DNA of 59,252 nucleotides from an uncultured Pelagibacteraceae bacterium (GCA_902554335.1 CACDOD010000005.1:1-59252); one strand, 5' to 3'. Numbered from the stretch's first letter, positions 11,369 to 21,254 are shown. A program made the numbers and translations. Notes: generated from the letters alone by a model not told the origin.

Positions 11369-11396
11369 AATATAGATCTAGAACTTATATAGTCAA
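11369..11396 (-). promoter_or_regulatory. Candidate promoter of the rplU operon
   Basis: On the minus strand a TTGACT box (11396-11391) and a TATATT box (11374-11369) are separated by 16 bases, just upstream of rplU. The 55-base gap to gloB holds nothing else. The implied leader is very short, leaving little room for autoregulatory RNA structure. Confidence 0.45.
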
Positions 11397-11406
11397 GATA
11401 TATAAC

Positions 11407-12168
11407 TTAAAAATTATCCTTTAAATCTCTCAATTTTGTAAAGGTTTCAATTGGATTACCTGAATTTATACCTAATTGTTTTTGAATATCTGCATTATCT
11501 GACCTTAAAAAAATATTACATTTAAGTTCATCATGTAGGGTAGAGGGAACTGTTGGAGTTCCATTTTTTAAATTTCTTTTGATTTCATCAATTTTTTGAA
11601 TGAGATTAGGATTTTTTTTATCAATGGTTAAACAAAAATCAGAATTTTTTTTTGTATATTCATGACCACAATAAATTTTTGTATATTGTGGAAATTTTTT
11701 AATTACATTTAATGAATCATACATTTCTTTATAGGTTCCTTCAAATATACGTCCACATCCTAAAGAGAATAAAGTGTCTCCCGTAAATAGAGCATTAAGT
11801 TGTTTGATATAAATACATATATGCCCCGATGTATGACCTGGGATATGCCTTACTTCAAATTCAAATAATTCGTTTTTCGATTTTTCGTTATCTTTTAAAG
11901 AAATATCTATATCAGGGATTCTATGTTTATCTTTTTCAAAACCTATTACTTTACAATTATATTTTTCTTTCAATTTTTTATTACCGCCCACGTGATCATA
12001 ATGATGATGGGTATTTAAAATATATTTTAATACTAAGTTATTTTGCTCAATTTGATTGATAATTGGATCTGCTTCGCTTGGATCAACTACAGCTGCAAAT
12101 GATGTTTTTTCATCAAAAATTATATAGGAATAATTATCTGTTAGACATTTTATTACTTTAATTTTCAT
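11407..12168 (-). CDS. gloB: Hydroxyacylglutathione hydrolase (glyoxalase II)
   Basis: This 253-residue protein is a metallo-beta-lactamase fold hydrolase with the metal-binding motif THHHYDHVGG at about residues 53-62, further ligands in HIPGHTSGH and FTGDTLF, and CGHEYT, all as in glyoxalase II. It cleaves S-lactoylglutathione to lactate and glutathione, finishing methylglyoxal detoxification. It follows metW with no spacer, and the metX-metW-gloB order occurs in other alphaproteobacteria. Confidence 0.94.
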   Translation of the reverse strand: MKIKVIKCLTDNYSYIIFDEKTSFAAVVDPSEADPIINQIEQNNLVLKYILNTHHHYDHVGGNKKLKEKYNCKVIGFEKDKHRIPDIDISLKDNEKSKNELFEFEVRHIPGHTSGHICIYIKQLNALFTGDTLFSLGCGRIFEGTYKEMYDSLNVIKKFPQYTKIYCGHEYTKKNSDFCLTIDKKNPNLIQKIDEIKRNLKNGTPTVPSTLHDELKCNIFLRSDNADIQKQLGINSGNPIETFTKLRDLKDNF

Positions 12169-12765
12169 TTACTTTTCAATTAGAAAAATTCCTAAATCAG
12201 AAAAAAAATTTCTTGTACCCAAATTGATTTTAGAAATATTTTTTACGCTTTCCTGATTTAGAGCTAGAGATTTAATGAATTTAATTTTTTTTTTATCACA
12301 AAAATCAAAAAAATCCTTGATTGTACACATATGCAGGTTAGGAGTGTTATACCATTCATGAGGCAAACTTTTGGTTACAGGCATTGTTCCTTTAAAAAGT
12401 AGATTAATTCTAACTTTCCAATGACCAAAGTTAGGTATAGTTACTATAGCTTTCTTCCCAACTCTTAATAATTCATCCAAAACTTTTTCTGGGTTTAAAA
12501 ATGCCTGTAAAGTTTGACTAAGAACTACAAAATCGAAAGAAGAGTCTGGAAACTGGAACAAATCGCTTTCTGCATCACCTTCAATTACTGTCAATCCTTT
12601 TGATATGCATTTTTGAACATTGTTTTTTGAAATCTCAATTCCTCTTACATCTTGACTTATATTATTAAATATAAAACTCATAAGTTCTCCATCTCCACAT
12701 CCAACATCAAGAACCCTAGTGTCTTTTTTAACAAGGCTTGCGATAATTTTAAATTCTTTTTTCAT
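12169..12765 (-). CDS. metW: MetW, methyltransferase-fold partner of MetX
   Basis: This 198-residue protein has a class I SAM-dependent methyltransferase fold ([12 protein letters not shown], then [10 protein letters not shown] and [12 protein letters not shown]-like [11 protein letters not shown]) and the [17 protein letters not shown] segment specific to MetW. MetW is always found beside MetX and is thought to be needed for full homoserine acetyltransferase activity. Its start overlaps the end of metX by 17 bases, which suggests coupled translation. Confidence 0.94.
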   Translation of the reverse strand: MKKEFKIIASLVKKDTRVLDVGCGDGELMSFIFNNISQDVRGIEISKNNVQKCISKGLTVIEGDAESDLFQFPDSSFDFVVLSQTLQAFLNPEKVLDELLRVGKKAIVTIPNFGHWKVRINLLFKGTMPVTKSLPHEWYNTPNLHMCTIKDFFDFCDKKKIKFIKSLALNQESVKNISKINLGTRNFFSDLGIFLIEK

Positions 12766-13882
12766 TTAATCTTTCATATGAATTGTTTAAAAAATTTTTC
12801 AATGTTTCTAGAAAGTCTGGAACATTTAATAAGAAAGAGTCGTGCCCCTTATCAGACTCTATTTCTACATATCCTACATCTGCTCCAATAGAATTTAATG
12901 CAATAACTATTTCTCTGTTTTCTGATGATGGGTATAACCAGTCAGACGTAAAAGAGATTATAAAGAATTTGGTCTTACTATTTTCAAAGGCTTTGGATAG
13001 ATTCCCCCCGTATTTTTTATTTAGATCAAAATAATCCATTGCTCTTGTTATATAAAGATAACTATTCGCATCAAATCTGTCTACAAAAACTGAACCTTGA
13101 TGTCTTAAGTAACTTTCAATTTGAAAATCAGCATCAAAACTGAATTTTAAATCATCTCTCTCTTGAAGTTTTCTTCCAAATTTTTCTTGTAAGGCATCTT
13201 TTGATAAATAAGTTATATGAGCAGCCATTCTTGCTACAGATAAACCTTTATTTGGAGAAGAATTTGTTTCTTCATATTTTCCACTTTTCCAATTTACATC
13301 TGCCATGATTGCTTGTCGTCCAAGCTCATTAAATCCAATATTTTGTGCAGAATGGTTAGACGTACATGCGATTGGAACAGCTGTATGAGATGCGCCAGGG
13401 AAATTAGCTACAAATTGTAAAACTTGCATTCCACCCATAGATCCACCAGTTACACAAAATAATTTATCTATTTTGAAATGTTTTAATAAAAAATATTGAG
13501 CATTAACCATATCGTTAATTGTAATTACTGGAAAATCATTCCCATAAGGTTTTCCTGTTTCTTTATTCAAGCTATTTGGACCAAATGATCCCATGCAACC
13601 CCCCAGAACATTTGCACAAATTACAAAATATTTATTTGTATCAATTGCTTTATCTGGTCCAACTGCATATTTCCACCAACCATCTTTTTTTGTAATTGGA
13701 TTTATATCTGTTACAAACTGATCTCCCGTTAATGCATGAAATACTAAAATAGCATTGTCTTTTTTAGAATTTAATTTACCATAAGTTTCATAAGCTATCG
13801 GGAAGTCAGATATTATCTTACCACAATCAAGCTTAAGTTGATCTTTCACAATTATTTTATTTATATTGTCAAATTTAGTCAT
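12749..13882 (-). CDS. metX: Homoserine O-acetyltransferase
   Basis: This 377-residue alpha/beta hydrolase fold protein matches MetX, which acetylates L-homoserine with acetyl-CoA for methionine synthesis by direct sulfhydrylation or via cystathionine. The nucleophile elbow is [13 protein letters not shown]; the [12 protein letters not shown] segment and the C-terminal [11 protein letters not shown] supply the Asp and His of the triad. The leader carries a SAM-II type riboswitch, so expression should fall when S-adenosylmethionine is abundant. Some members of the family use succinyl-CoA; sequence reading alone does not exclude this. Confidence 0.95.
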   Translation of the reverse strand: MTKFDNINKIIVKDQLKLDCGKIISDFPIAYETYGKLNSKKDNAILVFHALTGDQFVTDINPITKKDGWWKYAVGPDKAIDTNKYFVICANVLGGCMGSFGPNSLNKETGKPYGNDFPVITINDMVNAQYFLLKHFKIDKLFCVTGGSMGGMQVLQFVANFPGASHTAVPIACTSNHSAQNIGFNELGRQAIMADVNWKSGKYEETNSSPNKGLSVARMAAHITYLSKDALQEKFGRKLQERDDLKFSFDADFQIESYLRHQGSVFVDRFDANSYLYITRAMDYFDLNKKYGGNLSKAFENSKTKFFIISFTSDWLYPSSENREIVIALNSIGADVGYVEIESDKGHDSFLLNVPDFLETLKNFLNNSYERLNEKRI

Positions 13883-13918
13883 AATTTTTTTATGATTTAT
13901 GAATTGTGAGAAAAAAAA

Positions 13919-13969
13919 CTTTTTTAGCGGTTTTTTTATTGCGCTCGCAATTCAGATAAATCAGCGCCC
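13919..13969 (-). ncRNA. SAM-II (metA motif) riboswitch upstream of metX
   Basis: On the minus strand the leader contains GCGCTGATTTA, then TTGCGAGCGC, and after 12 bases CGCTAAAAAAG. GCGCT and AGCGC can form P1, and the loop GATTTA, the TTGC before the 3' strand of P1, and the GCTAAAAA element are hallmarks of the SAM-II pseudoknot aptamer. The spacing agrees, base for base as far as I can recall it, with the marine metX SAM-II RNA used for structure work. It begins at the predicted transcription start, and metX starts about 36 bases downstream. Confidence 0.88.
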
Positions 13970-13973
13970 AAAA

Positions 13974-14002
13974 TTACTACTAAATACAAATTTATATGTC
14001 AA
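13974..14002 (-). promoter_or_regulatory. Candidate metX promoter
   Basis: A perfect TTGACA box (14002-13997, minus strand) is followed after 17 bases by TAGTAA (13979-13974). The predicted start of transcription falls at about 13967, right at the 5' edge of the SAM-II aptamer, which supports both calls. The divergent hisC-like gene starts at 14056; I could not pick a clear promoter for it. Confidence 0.6.
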
Positions 14003-14055
14003 ACATTAAAATATATTCCTGTTAAATATTTATTTTTTTTATATAAGCTTAAAAA

Positions 14056-15141
14056 ATGACAGTTCCAAAATTTAAATATATAAATATAGAGGCCTACAGA
14101 CCTGGAAAATCAGTAATTAAAAAAAATACGAATTATATAAAATTGTCAGCTAACGAATCCTCATTGGGAATTAGCCCAAAAGTATTAAAAATCTTTAAAA
14201 ATAAAAATTTAATTACAAACAGATACCCAGATAGTAAGTCAAAAGTACTTAGAATGGCAATTTCAAAACACAATAATTGTGATTTCAATAAAATAATTTG
14301 CGGTTCTGGATCTGATGAAATTATACAAATGATTTGCCAATTATATTTAAATAAAAATGATGAAGTAATTTTGCCCGAGTATAGTTTTTTAATGTACAGA
14401 ATTTATTCAAAAATTGTTGGCGCGAAAGTAAGATTTTCTAAGGAAAATAACTTTAAAATATCAATTTCAAATATTCTTAAAAAAGTAACGAATAAAACAA
14501 AAATAGTATTCATTGCAAACCCAAATAATCCTACGGGGACTTATTTATCAAAGTCAGAATTAATAACACTGAGAAGGAAACTAAATAAAAAAATTCTTTT
14601 AGTTATCGATGATGCATATTATGAATATAATTTGAATAAAGATTATATTTCTGGATTAGATTTATTTAAGAGTTCAAAAAATGTTTTTGTTTTAAGAACA
14701 TTTTCTAAGATATATGGTCTAGCTTCATTGAGAATTGGTTGGGGGTATGGAGATAAAAAAATTATTAATGAGCTTTATAAAATTAAACCTCCATTTAATA
14801 TAAATTATTTTGCTGAACTTTGTGCAACAAAAGCTATTTCGGATAAACAGTTCATAAAAAAATCAGTAAGTCATAATATTTTTTGGGGCAATAAAATTAA
14901 AAGTAATTTAGAAAATTATAAAATAATTTCAAATGAAGTTACTTGTAATTTCTTATTGTTAAATTTTAAAAATTGTAAAATTTCATCAAAATTATTTATG
15001 AAAAGACTTATAGATAATAGAATTATTATAAGAAGCATGGAGGAGTATAAAATTAAAAATTGTTTAAGATTAAGTATTGGAAATTCCAAAGAAAACAAGT
15101 ATCTACTTACTGTTGTAAAAAAAATTTTTAAAAATGTTTAA
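14056..15141 (+). CDS. HisC-like aminotransferase (histidinol-phosphate/aromatic)
   Basis: This 361-residue protein is a fold type I PLP aminotransferase of the HisC family: KLSANESSLGISPKV near the N-terminus, IFIANPNNPTGTYL, DDAYYEY, and the PLP lysine in RTFSKIYGLASLRIGWGYG. Next to tyrA, as in other alphaproteobacteria, the likely job is the final transamination in tyrosine and phenylalanine synthesis, possibly with histidinol phosphate too. The substrate cannot be decided from sequence. It overlaps tyrA by eight bases. Confidence 0.88.
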   Translation: MTVPKFKYINIEAYRPGKSVIKKNTNYIKLSANESSLGISPKVLKIFKNKNLITNRYPDSKSKVLRMAISKHNNCDFNKIICGSGSDEIIQMICQLYLNKNDEVILPEYSFLMYRIYSKIVGAKVRFSKENNFKISISNILKKVTNKTKIVFIANPNNPTGTYLSKSELITLRRKLNKKILLVIDDAYYEYNLNKDYISGLDLFKSSKNVFVLRTFSKIYGLASLRIGWGYGDKKIINELYKIKPPFNINYFAELCATKAISDKQFIKKSVSHNIFWGNKIKSNLENYKIISNEVTCNFLLLNFKNCKISSKLFMKRLIDNRIIIRSMEEYKIKNCLRLSIGNSKENKYLLTVVKKIFKNV

Positions 15142-16033
15142 AAATATTCTAATCATTGGATGTGGTATGATTGGGTCCTCTATTCTTAGAGGAGTGATTA
15201 GCCAAAAATTATGTAAATCAATTTATGTATTTGAAAAAAATAGTAAATACAAAAAACAAATAAAAAAAATTAATAAAAAAATAATATTAATTAAAAAGCT
15301 CGATAAAGAAATAAGCAAAATGGATCTAATAATTATCTCTACTCCAATGAGCGAATATGAAAAAATAATTTTGAGTCTTAATAAAAATTTAAGCCACAAA
15401 ACTTTAATCACTGATGTTGGATCAACTCGAACAAATGTTGCAAAACTAATTATGGAAAAACTATCAAAAAAATTAAACTGGATAATGAGTCATCCGATTT
15501 CAGGTTCAGAAGCAAGTGGACCTAAATACGGTAGCAAAAATTTATTTAAAAAAAAATGGTGTATTTTAATAAAAAATAAGAAAAACAAGTTACTTGAAAA
15601 AAAATTATCCAGATTTTGGAAAAAATTAGGATCTAAAATTTTGTTTATGAATGAAGAAGAGCACGATAAAATATTTGCAATTACTAGTCATCTACCCCAC
15701 TTAATTGCTTATAATCTAATAAAAACATCTCAAGATTTCCAAAAAACAAACAAAAAAAATATAATTAAATATAGCGCGGGTGGATTAAGAGATTTTTCTA
15801 GGATTGCAGCATCCAATGAAATTATGTGGAGAGATGTGTTTTTTAATAATAGTAAAAATATGTCTAAAATAATTGATTTATTTATTAAAAATTTGAAAAA
15901 TTTTAAAATTGATATTAATAAAAAGAGGAACTCCTTACTACTCGATAAGCTTAAAAAATCAAAAAAAGTTAGAAAACAAATTTTATCATTAAAACAAGAT
16001 ATTAGTAAACCAAACTTTGGAAGAGAAAACTAA
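15134..16033 (+). CDS. tyrA: Prephenate/arogenate dehydrogenase
   Basis: This 299-residue protein has an N-terminal dinucleotide-binding domain (ILIIGCGMIGSSILRG) and the TyrA segments LIIISTPMSEY, LITDVGSTR, SHPISGSEASGP and AITSHLPHLIAY. It carries out the oxidative decarboxylation step of tyrosine synthesis in the cytoplasm. The name covers prephenate, arogenate and mixed specificities. It forms an operon with the upstream aminotransferase. Its stop overlaps the convergent NlpC/P60 gene by four bases. Confidence 0.92.
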   Translation: MFKNILIIGCGMIGSSILRGVISQKLCKSIYVFEKNSKYKKQIKKINKKIILIKKLDKEISKMDLIIISTPMSEYEKIILSLNKNLSHKTLITDVGSTRTNVAKLIMEKLSKKLNWIMSHPISGSEASGPKYGSKNLFKKKWCILIKNKKNKLLEKKLSRFWKKLGSKILFMNEEEHDKIFAITSHLPHLIAYNLIKTSQDFQKTNKKNIIKYSAGGLRDFSRIAASNEIMWRDVFFNNSKNMSKIIDLFIKNLKNFKIDINKKRNSLLLDKLKKSKKVRKQILSLKQDISKPNFGREN

Positions 16034-16788
16034 ATTTTAAATAATTTTATTACTTTTAGTTTTGCTGTATTTTGAATTTTTTTTATCGTTTTTTGAATTG
16101 GCATAATTATAACTTTTTTCTTCGGTCCATAAGCATGAATTAATTTATTTGAGTCAATGCACACAGCCACATGTCCTTTCCAAAAAATAATATCACCTTT
16201 TTTTAATTTTTTTTTAATTTTAGATCCTTTTTTTTTTCTCACCTGGTCTATTGTGTCTCTAGGAAAAAATTTATTGTTAAATTTATAATAATTTTGAACA
16301 AGCGCAGAACAATCGATACCTCTAAAAGTTGTTCCACCCCACTTATATGGACAATCTAAAAACAATTTAAAAATTTTTGTAAAATTAACATCTTTAGTAG
16401 AAATTGAACAAATATCATTAAACTTTATCCATTTATTTTTCTCGTACATAAATAAATTTTTATTTTTTTTAAGTAACACTAGTCTGCTTCCAAATGGTAA
16501 AAATTTATTAGTTGGTTTTTTTTTACTTTTTTCATAACCAATATATATTTTGGATTTAAGAGTTCTAACTTTATGTGTTGGATTAAATTTTTTGCTAAAT
16601 TTTACTTTTTTATTTACAAAGCCAATATAATTATCATATAAGTTCTTTACTTTATAAAATTTTTTATTTTTTGATAATATTTTAAAACCTTCTCCATAAA
16701 TTATTTGTGAACTAATATTAGAATTTTTATTTGGATTTTCTAATACATCAATTGTTAATGATTTACAGAAATATTTATTTTGCACCAA
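16030..16788 (-). CDS. NlpC/P60 family peptidoglycan hydrolase
   Basis: This roughly 250-residue protein has an N-terminal SH3-like region (about 20-125, including YGEGFKILSKNKKFYKV and LPFGSRLVLL) and a C-terminal NlpC/P60 domain. The catalytic cysteine is in GIDCSALVQ, the histidine in KGHVAVC, and a third polar residue in LIHAYG. Family members cleave gamma-D-glutamyl bonds of muropeptides. No signal peptide is visible, so it may act on recycled muropeptides in the cytoplasm; it overlaps the AmpG-like permease gene by 14 bases, which fits that idea. The start is TTG at 16788 or GTG at 16785. Confidence 0.88.
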   Translation of the reverse strand: MVQNKYFCKSLTIDVLENPNKNSNISSQIIYGEGFKILSKNKKFYKVKNLYDNYIGFVNKKVKFSKKFNPTHKVRTLKSKIYIGYEKSKKKPTNKFLPFGSRLVLLKKNKNLFMYEKNKWIKFNDICSISTKDVNFTKIFKLFLDCPYKWGGTTFRGIDCSALVQNYYKFNNKFFPRDTIDQVRKKKGSKIKKKLKKGDIIFWKGHVAVCIDSNKLIHAYGPKKKVIIMPIQKTIKKIQNTAKLKVIKLFKI

Positions 16789-18163
16789 TTTTTATTTTGT
16801 TCCTTATAAACCATAAACAAATTAATGAAGGAATAACCATTACAGTTGTTATTATAAAAAATGTACCCCAATCTCCGTTCAACCAATCTACTAATGCACC
16901 TGAAGAGGATGCTAAGGTAGTTCGCCCAGCGGTGCCGATAGAAGCCAGAAGAGCATATTGAGTTGCTGTATAAGTTCTATCTACCAATAAGGATATAAAT
17001 GCAACAAAAGCAACTGTAGCAAATGCAGCTGATATATCATCAGCAATAACAGCTACCGCAAATAACAATTCTGATTTTCCAGTCCAAGCAAGTGCTGCAA
17101 AAAGAAGGTTTGTAGCAGCCATGAATCCACCTGCAACAAACATCGTTTTAATTGTTCCTGCTCTCATAGCAAATATTCCACCAAGCAAAGTAAAAACCAC
17201 TGTAGTAATCCATCCAAGTGTTTTAGAGTAAATTGCTATTTCACTTTTAGAAAATCCTACCTCTTTATAGAAAACGATAGACATTCTTCCAAGAAATGCT
17301 TCACCAATTTTAAATAAAAAAACAAATCCTAAAATACCAACAGCAATTGAAAATCCATTTTTTTTGAAAAAACTTATTATAGGTCCACCGATTGTTCCAG
17401 TTAGATAAGCTATAAAAGTTGTAATTAGATTTTTCGAACCAAGCTTACTTTGTATCATTTTGTCAGTATCTTTTTGTTTAGACTGTCTGTTAGTTTGAAG
17501 CGGCTCATGAACAAACATCAAAGCTATATTCATGAGTATTACGACTACTCCAAGAACTAAAAAAGTTGTTTGCCAATAATCTTGAACTCCCATTTTTTCA
17601 AAAAATTCTGCTGTAAATAATGCGATGACTCCACCTAATTTATATCCAGTCCACCATCCAACAACTGCCATAGCAGCTCCAGCAGCCATAGATTTTCCCT
17701 CGTTTGCATTAATTTGTTCAATTCTTAAAGCATCAACTGTTATATCTTGAGTAGCTGAAGCAATTGCAATCACTAATCCTACACCAATTAATAATGCTAA
17801 ATTTTGTGTTGGATTAATTAAACTCCAAATTAATAGACTAATTAAAATTATAATTTGCATTAAAACTATCCATCCTCTTCTATGGCCTAGTTTTTTTGTT
17901 AAGAAAGGGACTTGAATTCTATCTATTATTGGTGCCCACAAATAATTAAAAGCATAAACAGCAAATATTAAACCTGCCCAACCAATTGTTGATCTGCTCA
18001 AACCTTCTTCTTTTAACCAAAGACTCAAACTACTTGCTATTAATACCCAAGGAAAACCACTTATTGCTCCTAAAAGCAAAATTCTTAACATTCTAATATC
18101 TTTGTAAACTAATATAGAATCTGACCAGCTTTGTTTTTTTTCTATCATCATTACCTTTTCCAA
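16775..18163 (-). CDS. AmpG-like MFS permease (muropeptide uptake)
   Basis: This 462-residue membrane protein has about 12-14 hydrophobic segments and the AmpG-family features: the N-terminal LLLGAISGFPWVLIASSLSLW-type first helix, AINYLWAPIIDRI-like FNYLWAPIIDR, GHRRGW, and ASATQDITVDALRIE. AmpG imports anhydro-muropeptides for peptidoglycan recycling. The NlpC/P60 gene downstream and the amgK-murU genes elsewhere in the window support that role, but other acyl-CoA or sugar-type substrates occur in the family. The start overlaps trkH by 13 bases; an internal ATG at 18151 is an alternative. Confidence 0.8.
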   Translation of the reverse strand: MEKVMMIEKKQSWSDSILVYKDIRMLRILLLGAISGFPWVLIASSLSLWLKEEGLSRSTIGWAGLIFAVYAFNYLWAPIIDRIQVPFLTKKLGHRRGWIVLMQIIILISLLIWSLINPTQNLALLIGVGLVIAIASATQDITVDALRIEQINANEGKSMAAGAAMAVVGWWTGYKLGGVIALFTAEFFEKMGVQDYWQTTFLVLGVVVILMNIALMFVHEPLQTNRQSKQKDTDKMIQSKLGSKNLITTFIAYLTGTIGGPIISFFKKNGFSIAVGILGFVFLFKIGEAFLGRMSIVFYKEVGFSKSEIAIYSKTLGWITTVVFTLLGGIFAMRAGTIKTMFVAGGFMAATNLLFAALAWTGKSELLFAVAVIADDISAAFATVAFVAFISLLVDRTYTATQYALLASIGTAGRTTLASSSGALVDWLNGDWGTFFIITTVMVIPSLICLWFIRNKIKIGAK

Positions 18164-19596
18164 AACGAAGGAATAAGTAATACTATTATAGCAAACAATT
18201 CAAGTCTACCCAAAATCATTCCTATTGATAAAATCCATTTAGAAAAATCAGGCAATAAAGAAAAATTTCCATTAGGGCCGATTATCCCTCCTAAACCAGG
18301 ACCTACATTTGATATAGATGTAGCAGCGCCAGAAACAGCTGTTATAAAATCTAATCCACTAATCGAAAGAAGTGTTGTTATAATAAAAAAAATTACAATA
18401 TAAAGAAATACAAATGAAATAATTGAAGAAATAAATTTTTCATTAAGAATACTGTCTCCATATTTTAAAACAAATACTCCCCTTGGATAAATATATTTTT
18501 TTAGCTGCATAACAAAAAACTTATATAAAATATGAATCCTGAATATTTTAAGTCCACAGGCTGTTGATCCCGCACAACCACCTATAAACATTAATATTAA
18601 AAAAAATATTAGAGGAAAGCTTCCCCAATCACTATAATTTGTAGTAACATATCCAGTTCCAGTTAAAATTGAAACTACGTTAAAAATAACTTCTCTTAAC
18701 AAAAAGTTTTCAGAATTAATATTTTTTAAAAGTAAAAAAATAAAAATTATAAACACTGATATAATAATTGTTTTTAAAAAAAAACTAATTTGAGAATCCT
18801 TATAAAATATTTTTTTATCTCCATTCAAATATTTTATATAAGCTATAAAAGGAATACTGCCTAAAATTATGAATATGATTGCATTAATTTCAATTAAGGC
18901 ACTGTTAAAATGGCCAATAGAGTCATTATAATTTGAAAAGCCCCCAGTTGCAATTGTAGTCATAGAATGAGTTAAACTGTCAAAATAATTCATGCCAAAA
19001 ACTTTATAAAATAATCCACATGTAAAAGTTAACATAGAATAAATAATTATTAGCCTTAAGGAGACTTCTTTAGATTTCGGTAAAATCTTCTCTGCATTAT
19101 CATTAGAAGAAATTTTAAATAATTGCATACCACCTATATTCATTAATGGCATTAAAGTTATTGCCATAAGTATAATGCCTATCCCTCCAAGCCATTGAAG
19201 TATTGCTCTCCATAAAAGTATACCTTTTGGAGCATTATCTAGATCTGTTAGAATAGTTGAGCCTGTGGTTGTAATTCCAGACATACTTTCAAAAAATGCA
19301 TCGGTAAAATTTAGACTAAGATTGGAAAAAATGAATGGCAAAGACCCAAAAATAGCTATCGATATCCAAGAAAGAGCAGTTAGGATAAATGCTTGAGGAA
19401 GGTCAATTTTTTTATTGTGATCCAAGTTTGTTAAAAAAAATAATACACCAAAAATAATAGTAATTATTGATGCTGATACAAATCCTGAGTCCAATTCATT
19501 ATAAATTAGCTGAATTATTACAGGTATTAACATGAATACCCCTAAAATAATTTGTAGCGTACCAAGTGTATAAAAAACAGTTTTATAATTGTACAT
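18151..19596 (-). CDS. trkH: Trk-type potassium uptake membrane subunit
   Basis: This 481-residue membrane protein matches TrkH/KtrB potassium channels. The four pore repeats are visible as SGITTTGSTIL, TGGFSNYN, ILTGTGYVTTNY and AATSISNVGPGLG, which are the four selectivity-filter loops. It would take up K+ driven by the membrane potential. No trkA (NAD-binding gating subunit) is adjacent, so that partner must be elsewhere if it exists. It is the first gene of the trkH-ampG-like-nlpC string. Confidence 0.95.
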   Translation of the reverse strand: MYNYKTVFYTLGTLQIILGVFMLIPVIIQLIYNELDSGFVSASIITIIFGVLFFLTNLDHNKKIDLPQAFILTALSWISIAIFGSLPFIFSNLSLNFTDAFFESMSGITTTGSTILTDLDNAPKGILLWRAILQWLGGIGIILMAITLMPLMNIGGMQLFKISSNDNAEKILPKSKEVSLRLIIIYSMLTFTCGLFYKVFGMNYFDSLTHSMTTIATGGFSNYNDSIGHFNSALIEINAIIFIILGSIPFIAYIKYLNGDKKIFYKDSQISFFLKTIIISVFIIFIFLLLKNINSENFLLREVIFNVVSILTGTGYVTTNYSDWGSFPLIFFLILMFIGGCAGSTACGLKIFRIHILYKFFVMQLKKYIYPRGVFVLKYGDSILNEKFISSIISFVFLYIVIFFIITTLLSISGLDFITAVSGAATSISNVGPGLGGIIGPNGNFSLLPDFSKWILSIGMILGRLELFAIIVLLIPSFWKR

Positions 19597-19634
19597 TTTG
19601 CATGGACATTATTTTATGGTAAATAAATTTCAAC

Positions 19635-19663
19635 ATTTTAACAATCAATAAAACTGTTAAAAT
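19635..19663. promoter_or_regulatory. Inverted repeat in the trkH/lysK divergent spacer
   Basis: A perfect 9-base inverted repeat, ATTTTAACA (19635-19643) and TGTTAAAAT (19655-19663), with an 11-base spacer lies 14 bases ahead of the lysK ATG in the 80-base divergent gap. Its geometry suits a dimeric repressor site or a leader hairpin. In sequence this AT-rich a chance origin is possible. Confidence 0.25.
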
Positions 19664-19676
19664 ATCTACAAAAAAC

Positions 19677-21254
19677 ATGAAACTAGCTATTGATAAAACA
19701 GTAATTGAGAAAACAAATGCCTGGCCATTTGTTGAGGCTAAAAAGATACTTAAAGAAAGAAAGAAATATATTCAAAAAAAAAATAAAATTATTCTGCAAA
19801 CAGGCTATGGGCCAAGCGGTTTACCCCATATAGGTACCTTTGGAGAAGTTGCTAGAACATCGATGGTAGTTAATGCACTAAATCAACTAACTGACATACC
19901 AAAAGAAATTATCACTTTTTCAGATGATATGGATGGACTAAGAAAAGTTCCAGACAATGTGCCAAATAAAGAATTACTAGAAAAAAATTTAAATAAACCT
20001 CTTACAAAGGTTCCTGATCCATTTAAAAAGTTTAATAGTTTTGGAGAACATAATAATGAAATGTTAAAAAACTTTTTAAATCAATTTGGGTTTAATTACA
20101 CCTTTAAAAGTTCAACCGATCTTTACTCATCTGGAGAATTTAATGAAACTTTAAAACTAATTTTACAAAATTATCAAGAAATAATGGATATAATTATTCC
20201 AACACTAGGAAAAGAAAGACAAAAAACTTATTCTCCTTTTTTGCCAATATGTCCAGACACTGGAAAAGTTTTGGAAATACCAGTTATTGAAATTGACAAC
20301 ACTAATTCAAAAATAATTTTTGATAATAATGGCAAAAAATTAGAAAAAAGTATTCTAAATGGAGAATGTAAACTTCAATGGAAAGTGGATTGGGCAATGA
20401 GATGGTATGCACTGGATGTAGATTTTGAAATGTATGGAAAAGATTTAATTGAAAGCGCAATCCTCTCTACAAAAATTATAAATTTATTAGGTAAGAAAAA
20501 TCCGTCTGGATTTGCTTACGAATTGTTCCTTGATGATAAAGGGGAAAAAATTTCAAAATCCAAAGGTAATGGTATAACAATCGATCAATGGTTAGAATTT
20601 GCTTCACCAGAAAGTTTATCTTTATACATGTACCAAAATCCTAAAAGAGCTAAAAAACTTTACAAAGAAATAGTACCCAAAGCTGTTGATGAATATTTAG
20701 ATTTTATTTATAAATCAAAAAATCAAGAACAAAAACAATTAATTTTAAATCCTGTTTGGCATGTGCACAATGGAAATGTTCCAAAAGAGGAAATGATAAT
20801 GACTTTTTCAATGCTTTTAAATTTAGTTGAAACAAGTAACGCAAATTCTAAAGATCTACTTTGGAAGTTTGTAAAAAAATACAAGCCAAGTATTAAAGAA
20901 GAAAAATTTCCCATTTTTGATAGACTTGTAGAATATTCTATTAAATTTTTTAACCAAGTTATAAAAGAAAATAAAAAATATAAAAAACCAAATACTGATG
21001 AAAAAAAAGCATTAGAGGCGTTAATAAAAACATTGTCAGATTGTAATGACAATATGCTACCCGAGGAAATACAAACAAAAATTTATTCTGTTGGTAAAGA
21101 GAATGGCTACCAGGATAACTTAAGAGATTGGTTCAAATTGATTTATGAAGTTGTCTTTGGAGATGAAAATGGTCCAAGGCTTGGTTTTTTTATAAGTTTT
21201 TTTGGCATCCAAGAGACAAGAGAACTTATCTCAGAGAAAATAAATAATGTTTGA
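19677..21254 (+). CDS. lysK: Class I lysyl-tRNA synthetase
   Basis: This 525-residue protein is the class I form of LysRS, which charges tRNA-Lys. The HIGH-type motif is GPSGLPHIGTFGE at about residues 43-55 and the KMSKS-type motif is KISKSKGNG at about 290-298. The class I enzyme is known from archaea and a subset of bacteria including many alphaproteobacteria, replacing the common class II enzyme. It overlaps pyrD by eight bases. Confidence 0.95.
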   Translation: MKLAIDKTVIEKTNAWPFVEAKKILKERKKYIQKKNKIILQTGYGPSGLPHIGTFGEVARTSMVVNALNQLTDIPKEIITFSDDMDGLRKVPDNVPNKELLEKNLNKPLTKVPDPFKKFNSFGEHNNEMLKNFLNQFGFNYTFKSSTDLYSSGEFNETLKLILQNYQEIMDIIIPTLGKERQKTYSPFLPICPDTGKVLEIPVIEIDNTNSKIIFDNNGKKLEKSILNGECKLQWKVDWAMRWYALDVDFEMYGKDLIESAILSTKIINLLGKKNPSGFAYELFLDDKGEKISKSKGNGITIDQWLEFASPESLSLYMYQNPKRAKKLYKEIVPKAVDEYLDFIYKSKNQEQKQLILNPVWHVHNGNVPKEEMIMTFSMLLNLVETSNANSKDLLWKFVKKYKPSIKEEKFPIFDRLVEYSIKFFNQVIKENKKYKKPNTDEKKALEALIKTLSDCNDNMLPEEIQTKIYSVGKENGYQDNLRDWFKLIYEVVFGDENGPRLGFFISFFGIQETRELISEKINNV

